IMG/VR virus record: IMGVR_UViG_3300046167_000334
Location: 1-46,724 of that record
Source: a virus
Length of the DNA stretch: 46,724 bases
Strand: one strand, 5' to 3'
Positions 7,266-15,261 of this stretch are shown piece after piece. The notes below the pieces were generated by a model, which made no database searches, was not told where the DNA came from, and saw nothing but the letters and a program-made list of their open reading frames with translations. The stretch's first letter is position 1, and the number at the start of each line of letters is the position of its first letter. Position numbers and translations under genes: made by a program.

Positions 7266-8426
7266 ATGATGAAGGCTGGGGTCGATCTATTTTATAGACT
7301 TGCATCTGAAATTGCCAAAGTTGGTGTGACTGAAGTTCAACAAAAACTTATTGACGCTGGTGATGTTCGCGTTCTTGCCGAAATATTTAAACGACCCACA
7401 AAGCCAATGCTTGATCCTATGGGCTTGGGCAACGTAAAGCTGCCAGATTATGTAGAAAATATTGAATATGACTTTGCGCCAGATGGAAGTCTGCAGCCCA
7501 GAAAAGAAATAGATATTGGCGCGTTGCAAGGAACAATGCTGATACCAGCGTATGGAGACAGAACTTATGCTGGTGGCGCTCTTAGGGGCATTGGAGGCAC
7601 TACATTATCCCAGCCTGTTAATATGCAAGGCGGCAATCAATTTATGCGATCTGCTGGTGGAGGCATATGGGCGTCTGAAGTATCGCCAATGACTTCAAAG
7701 GCTGACTTTGCAGAGCTTTTGAAAAATCAAGACGGTGAAGATATCCGATTGATTTACACTGCTATGGCTGGTCAATCTGGCGATTTTTCTAAAATGATGT
7801 CAAACGCCACAATGGGAATGATTGAACAAAGCAAAATTACCAAGAAAGCTGCAAAGGAATATGATGATTGGGTTAGATCGCCCAACACAAAAGATTCACC
7901 AAACGACCCAAATTGGCCCGGTATTTTAAATCCAAATGCTCGTGATTATGTAAACAATAAAATGGTAGGCACAAAAAGACGGTTGTTGTGGCAGCAAATG
8001 GACAAAGACAAATATGTCAAAAAAGGATTTCCAAATATCGGGGTAATTAGAGCGGCAATTACAGAAAGAGGACTTTTGACCGCACCCAATTTTGCAACGG
8101 GTAGATCAATTGGCACTATGGAGGGTGCAGCCAGAGAGGTGCAACCAAGAAGGGGTGCGAATACAACTGACCCTACAAAATTGGTTTTTGCGCCACATGA
8201 AACATACAGCCATCAAGTTGAGGGCGAATATCTGGGCGGTTTGCCACAAGATGTACCGGGAGGTATGGTTTTTAGAGATTATTTTTCATCACGCAGGGCG
8301 TCTGGAGCAGGAACGTCAGGCGATCAAAGGTCGTTTCTGATGTCGCCATACAATAGGCAAAGGGTGGATCAGCAAATGATTGATGAAATTAGCCAATATC
8401 TTGAGAGCTTAAAGCAATTGGAGTAA
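7266..8426 (+). CDS. Polyvalent-protein-associated domain protein, 386 aa
   Basis: The segment about residues 90-140 (MLIPAYGDRTYAGGALRGI, then LSQPVNMQGGNQFMR and GGGIWASEV) resembles a domain I know from very large multi-domain 'polyvalent' proteins of phages and conjugative elements. There it is linked to ADP-ribosyltransferase, protease and helicase domains. Here it stands alone. The remainder is helical, with a C-terminal YNRQRVDQQMIDEISQYLE helix. It starts one base after the upstream stop. It belongs to a group of four split polyvalent-type genes (7266-15070). Its biochemical role is unknown; domain assignment is by pattern memory only. Confidence 0.65.
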   Translation: MMKAGVDLFYRLASEIAKVGVTEVQQKLIDAGDVRVLAEIFKRPTKPMLDPMGLGNVKLPDYVENIEYDFAPDGSLQPRKEIDIGALQGTMLIPAYGDRTYAGGALRGIGGTTLSQPVNMQGGNQFMRSAGGGIWASEVSPMTSKADFAELLKNQDGEDIRLIYTAMAGQSGDFSKMMSNATMGMIEQSKITKKAAKEYDDWVRSPNTKDSPNDPNWPGILNPNARDYVNNKMVGTKRRLLWQQMDKDKYVKKGFPNIGVIRAAITERGLLTAPNFATGRSIGTMEGAAREVQPRRGANTTDPTKLVFAPHETYSHQVEGEYLGGLPQDVPGGMVFRDYFSSRRASGAGTSGDQRSFLMSPYNRQRVDQQMIDEISQYLESLKQLE

Positions 8427-8430
8427 TTTA

Positions 8431-8610
8431 ATGGCGGCAAAGAAAAAAAAGAAAGCGAAGCGAGACGCCTGCTACAGTAAGGTCAAGGCGAGATACACGC
8501 GCAACGGTGGCACATGGCCGTCAGCTTATGGCTCTGGCGCTTTGGTGAAATGCCGCAAGGTCGGCGCAAAAAACTGGGGCAATAAAAGTGGCAAAAGCAA
8601 AAAAAAGTAG
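8431..8610 (+). CDS. Small Lys-rich protein with CYSKVKARY and KCRKVGAKNWG motifs, 59 aa
   Basis: Starts MAAKKKKKAKRDACYSKVKA, contains WPSAYGSGALVKCRKVGA and ends in KSGKSKKK. Two Cys sit in conserved contexts (Cys14 and Cys41). I recall the CYxKVKxRY, WPSAYASGALVKCRKVGA pattern as a widespread small phage protein family. The highly basic composition would suit nucleic-acid binding. It overlaps the next gene, whose GTG start is at 8588. Confidence 0.8.
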   Translation: MAAKKKKKAKRDACYSKVKARYTRNGGTWPSAYGSGALVKCRKVGAKNWGNKSGKSKKK

Positions 8611-8827
8611 TAGCAGCGATGGTCTGCGAAAGTGGTTTGGCCGCAATAAAGGCAAGGGCTGGGTCAATTGCAAAACTGGTGGCCCCTGTGGCCGCAAGAG
8701 CCGCAAGTCTGGTGGATCATATCCCGCCTGCCGTCCCACAATGGCGCAATGCAAAAGCAAGTCGGCCAAGTCGGCAGCAAAGCGCAAGACATCTGCAAAG
8801 CGCGTAAACTGGAAGGGCAAGAAATAA
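8588..8827 (+). CDS. Small basic Cys-containing protein with GLRKWFGRNKGKGW motif, 79 aa
   Basis: The GTG start gives MAKAKKSSSSDGLRKWFGRN, then WVNCKTGGPCGRKSRKSGGS, YPACRPTMAQC and a Lys/Ser tail. Four Cys in CxxxxxC and CxxxxxxC spacing may bind metal. The GLRKWF plus PCGR plus YPxCRP combination is a recurrent small phage protein, from memory; function unknown. It overlaps both neighbours, so the three basic genes are translationally coupled. Confidence 0.8.
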   Translation: MAKAKKSSSSDGLRKWFGRNKGKGWVNCKTGGPCGRKSRKSGGSYPACRPTMAQCKSKSAKSAAKRKTSAKRVNWKGKK

Positions 8828-9000
8828 TGGCTAAAGGCGTAAAGCACTATTTTAAGAACGGCAAAGAGCATACGGGCGCAACACACAAAGACGCAAAGGG
8901 CAGGGTCATGTCTGGCGCACGTCACACGGCGTCCAGCAAATATTTGGTTCACCTAAAAGACCTGTCACCCACCGCAAAGAAAAGGGCGAAAAAAGCATGA
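8827..9000 (+). CDS. Small basic protein, 57 aa
   Basis: ATG at 8827 overlaps the previous stop. The product starts MAKGVKHYFKNGKEHTGATH, contains MSGARHTASSKYLVHL and ends PTAKKRAKKA. The HYFKNGKxHxGxTHKxxKG and MSGxxHTxxSxxLxH patterns suggest a small conserved fold of unknown function. It overlaps the next gene by four bases. Confidence 0.8.
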   Translation: MAKGVKHYFKNGKEHTGATHKDAKGRVMSGARHTASSKYLVHLKDLSPTAKKRAKKA

Positions 9001-9110
9001 CAAAACTAAGCAAAGGCCAGAAGAAAATTGCTTCTAAAGCACCACCTAAAAACAAAATCACAGGTGCTGACTTTAAAAAGCTAAAAAAAATGCGCGGCAA
9101 AAAGAAGTGA
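8997..9110 (+). CDS. Very small Lys-rich protein, 37 aa
   Basis: Starts MTKLSKGQKKIASKAPPKNK, followed by ITGADFKKLKKMRG and a Lys tail. The KxQKKIAxxAPPxxKITxADFKxL pattern is one I recall in marine phage genomes. ATGA overlap with the previous gene supports translation. Function unknown. Confidence 0.75.
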   Translation: MTKLSKGQKKIASKAPPKNKITGADFKKLKKMRGKKK

Positions 9111-9113
9111 CGT

Positions 9114-9326
9114 GTGGTACACGTCTTCGCCTTGGTTCTATATATCGGTATTGCTGATGATCGTAAGCTGGTCAGCGATGATATGTTGTTTCGCAGCATA
9201 GAAACGTGTACATATTTTGCGAAAGCAATCGTCGGGCGATGGGGATACCACAGTAATCCAAAAGATTTTGGCGTTGCATATTGCGTCCCACGGCTGGTCG
9301 ATCCTGATAAGGCGAGGATTTATTGA
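9114..9326 (+). CDS. Small protein with hydrophobic N-terminus and paired cysteines, 70 aa
   Basis: Residues 1-13 (MVHVFALVLYIGI) are a hydrophobic, signal-like segment. The remainder has FRSIETCTYFAKAIV and AYCVPRLVD, placing two Cys that could pair if exported. The GTG start at 9114 lies three bases after the preceding stop. Organisation resembles the - strand gene at 37044 (hydrophobic head, then F-[RK]-x-x-[ED]-x-C). A membrane or periplasmic location is inferred; no family function known. Confidence 0.7.
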   Translation: MVHVFALVLYIGIADDRKLVSDDMLFRSIETCTYFAKAIVGRWGYHSNPKDFGVAYCVPRLVDPDKARIY

Positions 9327-9584
9327 ATGGCAAAATACAAAGGCAAGAGCGTCACACTGAACAAGCCGCGCAGGATTGCAAAGGGCGAAACCAGCTACGG
9401 CAAGAAAAAGTCTGTGGTGTACGTTACGGACGGCGACAGGGTAAAGCGAGTGACCTTTGGCGACCCCAACATGAAAATCAAGAAAAACCAAAAGGGGCGC
9501 AGAAAGAATTTTAGGGCGCGTCACAACTGTGATAACCCCGGCCCAAAAACCAAGGCCAGATACTGGTCATGTAGGGCTTGGTGA
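9327..9584 (+). CDS. Small basic protein with FRARHNCDNPGPKTKARYWSC ending, 85 aa
   Basis: Contains SVVYVTDGDRVKRVTFGDPN, MKIKKNQKGRRKNFRARHN and a C-terminus ending ARYWSCRAW. This VxFGDPNMxIK, FRARHNCDNPGPKxKARYWSC pattern is strongly conserved among phages of several groups, from memory, without a known function. The two C-terminal Cys and His (HNC...SC) could bind metal. It starts at 9327 on the TGAATGG junction and sits at the end of the basic-protein cluster, just before the ADP-ribosyltransferase genes. Confidence 0.8.
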   Translation: MAKYKGKSVTLNKPRRIAKGETSYGKKKSVVYVTDGDRVKRVTFGDPNMKIKKNQKGRRKNFRARHNCDNPGPKTKARYWSCRAW

Positions 9585-9588
9585 TAAT

Positions 9589-11034
9589 ATGAGCAAAAAA
9601 ACATTACTTGATGCAGGGTTAAATATTGCCCAAGAGGTTGCTGGAAAAGTCCTTGACCTTTTAAAGTCAGGCCGTGGCGATGAAGTCACCCCACAAATGT
9701 ATTCAGCCGCTGACAAGCAGTTTTTAGTGGAGAACTATGATCTGCCGACTGACACGGCCAGCAGGCTGGAGCGTGGACGTGAAGGTGGCTTTGATTTTAA
9801 CACGGGTCGGTATCACGGTGGCTTTGATGAAATTGAATACATGGCCGATCCCAATGACGTGTATATGAACCCACAGGCCAAGCTGGAAGGCACAGAGAGC
9901 GGTACATACAGCGGTCAGGCGCACAGTGGGGGCGGTCTATACACATCCACTGACCCTAGTGATGCAGGCGATAATTATGCGTCCCTGACAGGCCCAGACG
10001 TGAGAAATGAAGTCAGTATGGAGCTTGATAGAATTACTGACAGCAGTAATTTGTATGACGCCGCTAATTTTATGTTTGATGATATGAACAAGGCTGAAGT
10101 GCAGCTAATCCCCCAGCTATTGCAGCATCAGGCCATTAGAAATTCAAACATCGATCCCAAGAATGCACAGAAAGTTGTTGATCGTTACAATGAATTAATG
10201 AGCCGTGGTACTTTTACAACGGGTGACAAAATTGAATTTGAAGAACTTGTTGAAGATGTTTTTGGCACCGCAGACCCAGATAGTACGGTTAGGTCAGGAT
10301 CGTTCCCACCCGGCTTTATGCAGGCACTGGCAGAGTACAGAATTACGCGAGGCGGTGGTCAAGTTATTAAGCTGGTGGATCGCGTTGAAAACCCCGTCAT
10401 AATTGGAGGGCCGAAGGCCACCGTATTTAAGGGTGGACGCAGGGAGCTAGACCCAGCGGATTACATTGACGATGCGGAGCAACAAATCGATCAGTCGGCA
10501 TACCCCGATAAGATTGAATACCGTGAGGCCGTACAAGAACGCGCCGAAGAGCTTGCCAATAATGATAGTTATAGTTTTGAGCGCGAGGGGCCAGCGGTTG
10601 ATATCATTGAAGACTTACTGGACAATATGCCAGACGATGGTTCTGTTTTATATGACGATCTTCGGTCTGCCCTATATATGCATCTTGATGACTATGGCGA
10701 AATAGATGCCGAAGACTTAGAAAGAATATTTAGAACCAATTACAACAGTAATTACTATGACCCCGACCAAGCGGGGCCGGGCCAGATTTTAAATGAGGTG
10801 TATCGAAACGCAGGGTTTGATGCCATTGATTTGCCAAGAGCGGGAACAACTTTTGGCTTTGGCCCAGCGGGAGCCACGCATAGGGTTGAGCTTGATCCAA
10901 CAAAAATACGCAGTCCAAATGCAATGTTTGATCCGCGCCTTTCGCATCTTCCAAACTTGACGGCAGTAGCGACACCAACGGCGGTTGGTCTGGGCGCGTT
11001 AAGCCAGATAGATGAAGACGAGGAGACGCAGTAA
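9589..11034 (+). CDS. ADP-ribosyltransferase-like polyvalent-type protein 1, 481 aa
   Basis: Residues 60-131 carry the start of an ART fold: ERGREGGFDFNTGRYHGG (YHGG at 75-78) followed by GGGLYTSTDPSDAGDNYA (114-131). This is the H-Y arrangement of ART domains in phage polyvalent proteins. The C-terminal part has GFDAIDL and then KIRSPNAMFDPR at 439-450, the hallmark closing strand of that family. Between them is a roughly 280-residue helical insertion. The tail AVGLGALSQIDEDEE is hydrophobic then acidic. Start chosen at 9589 (MSKKTLLDAG), since upstream residues overlap the previous gene. Modification of host proteins after entry, or of phage proteins, is inference. The gene abuts the second ART gene (TAATGG). 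Confidence 0.8.
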   Translation: MSKKTLLDAGLNIAQEVAGKVLDLLKSGRGDEVTPQMYSAADKQFLVENYDLPTDTASRLERGREGGFDFNTGRYHGGFDEIEYMADPNDVYMNPQAKLEGTESGTYSGQAHSGGGLYTSTDPSDAGDNYASLTGPDVRNEVSMELDRITDSSNLYDAANFMFDDMNKAEVQLIPQLLQHQAIRNSNIDPKNAQKVVDRYNELMSRGTFTTGDKIEFEELVEDVFGTADPDSTVRSGSFPPGFMQALAEYRITRGGGQVIKLVDRVENPVIIGGPKATVFKGGRRELDPADYIDDAEQQIDQSAYPDKIEYREAVQERAEELANNDSYSFEREGPAVDIIEDLLDNMPDDGSVLYDDLRSALYMHLDDYGEIDAEDLERIFRTNYNSNYYDPDQAGPGQILNEVYRNAGFDAIDLPRAGTTFGFGPAGATHRVELDPTKIRSPNAMFDPRLSHLPNLTAVATPTAVGLGALSQIDEDEETQ

Positions 11035-12182
11035 TGGCAACTGGATCAGGCATAAAGGCAGGCTTTAAAGCTGCCAAAAATCTTGTTGGTAATGCCGTGG
11101 ACTATTTGGGCAATAAGTTTGGCGCTCTTCCAGAGGGGGAGCCTGCTGGAATTGGTCACAACAATCCACCGCCAGAGTTTAGAATGCCGACAGCTTTGGG
11201 TGCGCTGCAAAGATCGCCAGAAGATCAAGCATTTTTTGAAGAATTTCGGCCAGAAATGTATTATCACGGCACCCGTGGTGACTTTTCAGAATTTAACCCT
11301 GCTATGCTGGACTTGGGCGTACACGTTGGCACACCAGAACAGGCCAATGAGCGTTTGCTGGACGTGGCAAGAATGAAGGGTGAAATACCCAGCTATGGTA
11401 ATTTTGATAGCGACAAACCACCAGTCATCCCAGAGGCAAGGGTTATGCCTGTTCGTGTAAACGTGCATAATCCACTTAGAATGCCTGACGTTGGTAATTG
11501 GAAAAGCAGTTCCAAAGTAATTGAAGAGCTTGAAAAGCAACAATACCAAAACTCTGGAATAGATATAGACGAAATAATGCAAGCCTACGATGACATTGCA
11601 ATGAGCGATCCCATTGGGAATTATAGCGATCCAGATGATTGGATTGAAAGCATGGAAAACAGGGAATTGCTTGAGATAATTAACGAAGAAATCCAAAAGG
11701 CTGGATACGATGGCATTGTGTATAAAAACATCGTGGAAACAACGTCGATGGGTGAGGGCGAAATTATGCCCGAAGCAAAGGCCAAAATTGCTGAAATAAA
11801 AAAAGAATTATTGGTTATAAATGACGCCGCGACTGCGCGAATGGAGGCGACAAGGCCACTAGAGGCAACAGTTCCCCGTGCAGCAAATGAAACATTAACC
11901 GCATCTGAAGTAATGAAACGCATCAAGGCGGCAAACGATTGGGACATACAAAACTCTCCAGAGGCTTTTAAAACCCCAGAAGAAATGGCCCGTGAAGATC
12001 AACTTATGGATTTGCGCGATGATTTGGAAACGCAGAGATATTCGCCTGACAGCATGATTATTCTAAACCCAGAAGACATTAGATCACCCAATGCGGCCTA
12101 TGACGTAGACAGGCGGGACAGTTATGACATAATGTCGGACGCAGGCGCATTGGCTGGCATTCAAAACACAGGGATCGCGTAA
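11034..12182 (+). CDS. ADP-ribosyltransferase-like polyvalent-type protein 2, 382 aa
   Basis: A complete ART signature is present. YYHGT is at residues 76-80, LGVHVGTPEQANERL at about 94-108, a strand RVNVHNPLRMPD at 141-152, GYDGIVYKN at 224-232, and DSMIILNPEDIRSPNAAYD at 339-357. The YHGT/GYDGIVYKN/IRSPNA series is characteristic of ART domains of phage and plasmid polyvalent proteins. Near the N-terminus lies GIGHNNPPPE (39-48), a motif I recall at the N-termini of many alphaproteobacterial phage proteins. The enzyme would transfer ADP-ribose from NAD+ to a protein or nucleic-acid target; the target is unknown. Translational overlap with both neighbours. Confidence 0.85.
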   Translation: MATGSGIKAGFKAAKNLVGNAVDYLGNKFGALPEGEPAGIGHNNPPPEFRMPTALGALQRSPEDQAFFEEFRPEMYYHGTRGDFSEFNPAMLDLGVHVGTPEQANERLLDVARMKGEIPSYGNFDSDKPPVIPEARVMPVRVNVHNPLRMPDVGNWKSSSKVIEELEKQQYQNSGIDIDEIMQAYDDIAMSDPIGNYSDPDDWIESMENRELLEIINEEIQKAGYDGIVYKNIVETTSMGEGEIMPEAKAKIAEIKKELLVINDAATARMEATRPLEATVPRAANETLTASEVMKRIKAANDWDIQNSPEAFKTPEEMAREDQLMDLRDDLETQRYSPDSMIILNPEDIRSPNAAYDVDRRDSYDIMSDAGALAGIQNTGIA

Positions 12183-15070
12183 TGTCTATTTTTACAGCAA
12201 TAGGTAGGGTTCTTAGGTTCGCAGGCAATGAAGTTTTAGATGTTGTCACTGACGTTATTACGCGCAGGGCTGACGATGATTTGGTTGATATAACGCCAGA
12301 AGTTGACGGTGATTTTCAAGACCTTGGTGCGTTGGAGAATTTGGGGCAGGCACAGCCACAAATGACCATTAACATCACGCCAGAACAGCAGGCGGGTATT
12401 GATGCCATCAGGGAGAGAAACGCAGAAATACTTAGAAATACAATTGATGTAGATCAGTTTTTGTCTGATCCAACAAACGAAGCAGAGGCAAGAGCGCAGG
12501 CCGCATTAGAATTAATTCGTGCTGGCAGACTAGATGAAGTTCTTGCAAATAATAACCTTGTAGATGCCCTGACAGATGGAGATGGGGAGGCATATATAGC
12601 GAGGCACTCAACCAGAAGGTATGACGCTGACGCTGACGATGACATTGTTGACGCTGACTTTGAAGATATTGATATAGCCAATGCGGAGGAAGAGGCCAGA
12701 AACGCTAAAGGAATAGAAATTGCCCTGCGTGTTGACCCCGCATTTCAAAATCCCCAAGTTAAGCTGGATGTGGAGCAGCTTAGAGTAAGTGGGTCAACAA
12801 ATTCTGAAATACGAGAATATCTTCGTGCAGTTAAAAGAGAGTATGCAGACGCTGGACGCCCAGTAAGCCGCGCCATAGACGCAAAGAATACAGATCAATT
12901 GCGTGAGCTTTACGACAGATATGATCTGCCAATACCCAAAACAAATGCAGAAGCAGCCGCCGCTAATTTAATTATAGAATCGGCTAGGGGCGTTATTAAT
13001 ATTGGCCCTGCTTTGCGAAGAAATATCGACATTAATTACTTAAAGGCCCACGCGCCAGAAGATGTCTACAAAAAGCATGGCCCGACAATTCTTGAGGCCA
13101 AGCTGGCGCAACAGGCGTCTGGAGACTTGGATGTATTATCACCACCATTTGCTTCTGATTATCCGTCTAATTCTAGAGGCTTTAGGCAGAGAGTTGCGTT
13201 TTACAGTGCCGCACAAGATGCTGTGGAAAACCTCAAGGTAAAAAGCGGCAGCTATGAAAAGCTCAAGAAACTGGCGCTCAAGCAGAGCGGCGTAAAAGCT
13301 AAAGAATTTGAGTGGTCGGGGGCCGATGAGGCGTTTGAGGGTCGCACAGACGTTACTCCAGAAGAGCTTGCAGAATATTTACAACAAAATACAGATTTAA
13401 TTAGAGAAGAAGAAAAAATGGCGCAAGGCGTAATGAGAAGTGCGTCTTCTGGCGGCTACGATGACGGTATAGACGAGTTTTTAGATAGTCCAAATGGACA
13501 GGATTATATTAAAAATTATTTGGAAATGCTGGAGGAAGGTTTTAAAGAAAACTTTACCTATCAGACAAATATGCAAGACATCAGCAGTTACGTTGCTGCT
13601 GATAATTTTGATGCACTAGATGAATTTGCAGAGAAAGCTGGAATAGATGGCGTAAGCAATGGCAGAGAGCTTGCTGAAAAATACCCCGATGGATGGGTGG
13701 CAACTGATGCCTACTATAACACTGGGTTTGAAGCAAAAGTTTTTGGCTCAGAAGAAGCTGCCGCAAATTGGGAATGGCGGGACAACATAGACAGTTATGA
13801 GCAACAGGCCCGTGAAGGCGCAGAAAATAATCTAAACGAATTGCGCGTTTTTGATCCATACGATTTTAACCTGACAGTTTACGGGTCTAATGCCCCAGTA
13901 GCCGACCCCGCTGAGTTGGAATACGCAGGATACTTTCCCAGTGGCGGCACAGACATGACTGAAACCAGATATGTCTTTGATGATCCCACGGGCGATCTTC
14001 CAGAAGGATATTTCAAAGCGGGTCACTTTGATGATGACGAAAATGTTGTTGCACACGCACGAACAGGGCAGTTTCCAATAGCAACTGGCGGCACGGCATA
14101 TCACTTGGGTGAGGCTCAGTCTGATGTTCAGCAGGCGGCAAGAAAGGCAAAATCTAAAGGCACTGCGGGGCCAACAAGAACCCGTGAGCAGGAGCTTTTT
14201 AAAGATAATTATGACAATGTAAAAGACCTTTTTAGACAATATGTGGTGGGGTCTGAAAATGATTTAAGTCATAAAATTTTTGGGTATGGAATAGGGCGAA
14301 CTGGCATGAGGTTTCGTGACAATCCAGAAGCCCTTGCGGAATACAAAACAATTGTTGCTGATTTTTTAAATAGTCGTAATGAAGCAAGAGGGAGAAGCCC
14401 ACTATTTGTTAAACTTCAACCAGAAGATATAACAGATAATCATTCATTTTTTGACATCGCCAAGGGCGACACAACTAAATTAAATGTTAGATTGAGTGAA
14501 TTTGCTAAATATATTCAAGAAAATAAAGACAAACTGCCAAGGCCATATACTGCGTGGTCTAATACTCATACGGCATTATCACCCACCATACAAAAACAAT
14601 CTGATGAATTGAAAAAACTTGAGGCGTCTGGCATAAATGTGGAAAACACAACCGTGGGCGCACCAATGCTTGAAAGCACAGATGCGTGGCTCGACATGGT
14701 TCTTCGCAGGCAGCTAAATGACGCTATCGCAAGTGGTGCAGATTATCTAACGCTGCCAAACCCACAAATGGTTAAAGACTACACGGGTGGAGACTTTGAG
14801 GGACACAGGCAGTTTTATGGAAATATCGCGCCGAAAAACTTAATGAATATTGTAAAGCCTGCTGACCCAACGGCAGATTTCGTTCCCTTGAGAATGGTAA
14901 CAGGTAAGCAGCCAGAAGATGTGCTGGGCCTGCCACTGACAAAAGATTTAATGCTTGGCCTTCGCAAAATGGGTATGCCAAAGTATGTGGTGCCTTTTGG
15001 GGGAGTTGGCCTTGGTACATTGGGGGCAGTTACCGAAGATGAAGAGATGGCAACAGGAGGTGGCTTGTAA
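12182..15070 (+). CDS. Large polyvalent-type protein, 962 aa
   Basis: The N-terminal 300 residues are acidic and helical. Residues about 580-870 contain a domain typical of polyvalent proteins: a strand pair ETRYVFDD, then ENVVAHARTG (about 619-628), AYHLGEAQSDVQQAARK (about 639-655), and STDAWLDMVLRRQLNDAIAS (about 833-852) leading to GADYLTLPN and an FYGNIAPKNLMNIV segment. In other phages the equivalent reads HVRF...EEIQSDW...TDAW...YDKI. The C-terminus GVGLGTLGAVTEDEE resembles that of ART protein 1. No signal peptide is seen. Its size and location suggest a virion-borne or early-acting effector, but this is inference. It starts on the TAATG of the previous gene. Confidence 0.75.
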   Translation: MSIFTAIGRVLRFAGNEVLDVVTDVITRRADDDLVDITPEVDGDFQDLGALENLGQAQPQMTINITPEQQAGIDAIRERNAEILRNTIDVDQFLSDPTNEAEARAQAALELIRAGRLDEVLANNNLVDALTDGDGEAYIARHSTRRYDADADDDIVDADFEDIDIANAEEEARNAKGIEIALRVDPAFQNPQVKLDVEQLRVSGSTNSEIREYLRAVKREYADAGRPVSRAIDAKNTDQLRELYDRYDLPIPKTNAEAAAANLIIESARGVINIGPALRRNIDINYLKAHAPEDVYKKHGPTILEAKLAQQASGDLDVLSPPFASDYPSNSRGFRQRVAFYSAAQDAVENLKVKSGSYEKLKKLALKQSGVKAKEFEWSGADEAFEGRTDVTPEELAEYLQQNTDLIREEEKMAQGVMRSASSGGYDDGIDEFLDSPNGQDYIKNYLEMLEEGFKENFTYQTNMQDISSYVAADNFDALDEFAEKAGIDGVSNGRELAEKYPDGWVATDAYYNTGFEAKVFGSEEAAANWEWRDNIDSYEQQAREGAENNLNELRVFDPYDFNLTVYGSNAPVADPAELEYAGYFPSGGTDMTETRYVFDDPTGDLPEGYFKAGHFDDDENVVAHARTGQFPIATGGTAYHLGEAQSDVQQAARKAKSKGTAGPTRTREQELFKDNYDNVKDLFRQYVVGSENDLSHKIFGYGIGRTGMRFRDNPEALAEYKTIVADFLNSRNEARGRSPLFVKLQPEDITDNHSFFDIAKGDTTKLNVRLSEFAKYIQENKDKLPRPYTAWSNTHTALSPTIQKQSDELKKLEASGINVENTTVGAPMLESTDAWLDMVLRRQLNDAIASGADYLTLPNPQMVKDYTGGDFEGHRQFYGNIAPKNLMNIVKPADPTADFVPLRMVTGKQPEDVLGLPLTKDLMLGLRKMGMPKYVVPFGGVGLGTLGAVTEDEEMATGGGL

Positions 15071-15261
15071 TGGCTAAGGCGGCAGTAAAAAGAGTGGCGC
15101 AGGCAGAAATCAGAGCCGCCAAGAAGTTTCTGGAGCGGCGTGGTTTAAAATCCGACGATGTATCGCCACGCAAGTTTGCAATGGCGGCAAAAGAACTGGA
15201 CAAGGGTTTTGCTGATACCCTAAAAATATTGGCAAGAGAATTGTCTGGAGGACAGGTCTGA
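15070..15261 (+). CDS. Small basic helical protein, 63 aa
   Basis: Begins MAKAAVKRVAQAEIRAAKKF, is helical throughout and ends LARELSGGQV. It overlaps the preceding and following genes by one base each. Charge pattern suggests an amphipathic helix or nucleic-acid contact. Not recognised. Confidence 0.7.
   Translation: MAKAAVKRVAQAEIRAAKKFLERRGLKSDDVSPRKFAMAAKELDKGFADTLKILARELSGGQV

Noticed and set aside
8521-8952. 143-residue - strand open frame
   Set aside because: It overlaps three coupled + strand genes with recognisable conserved motifs; its composition reflects the complement of Lys-rich codons.
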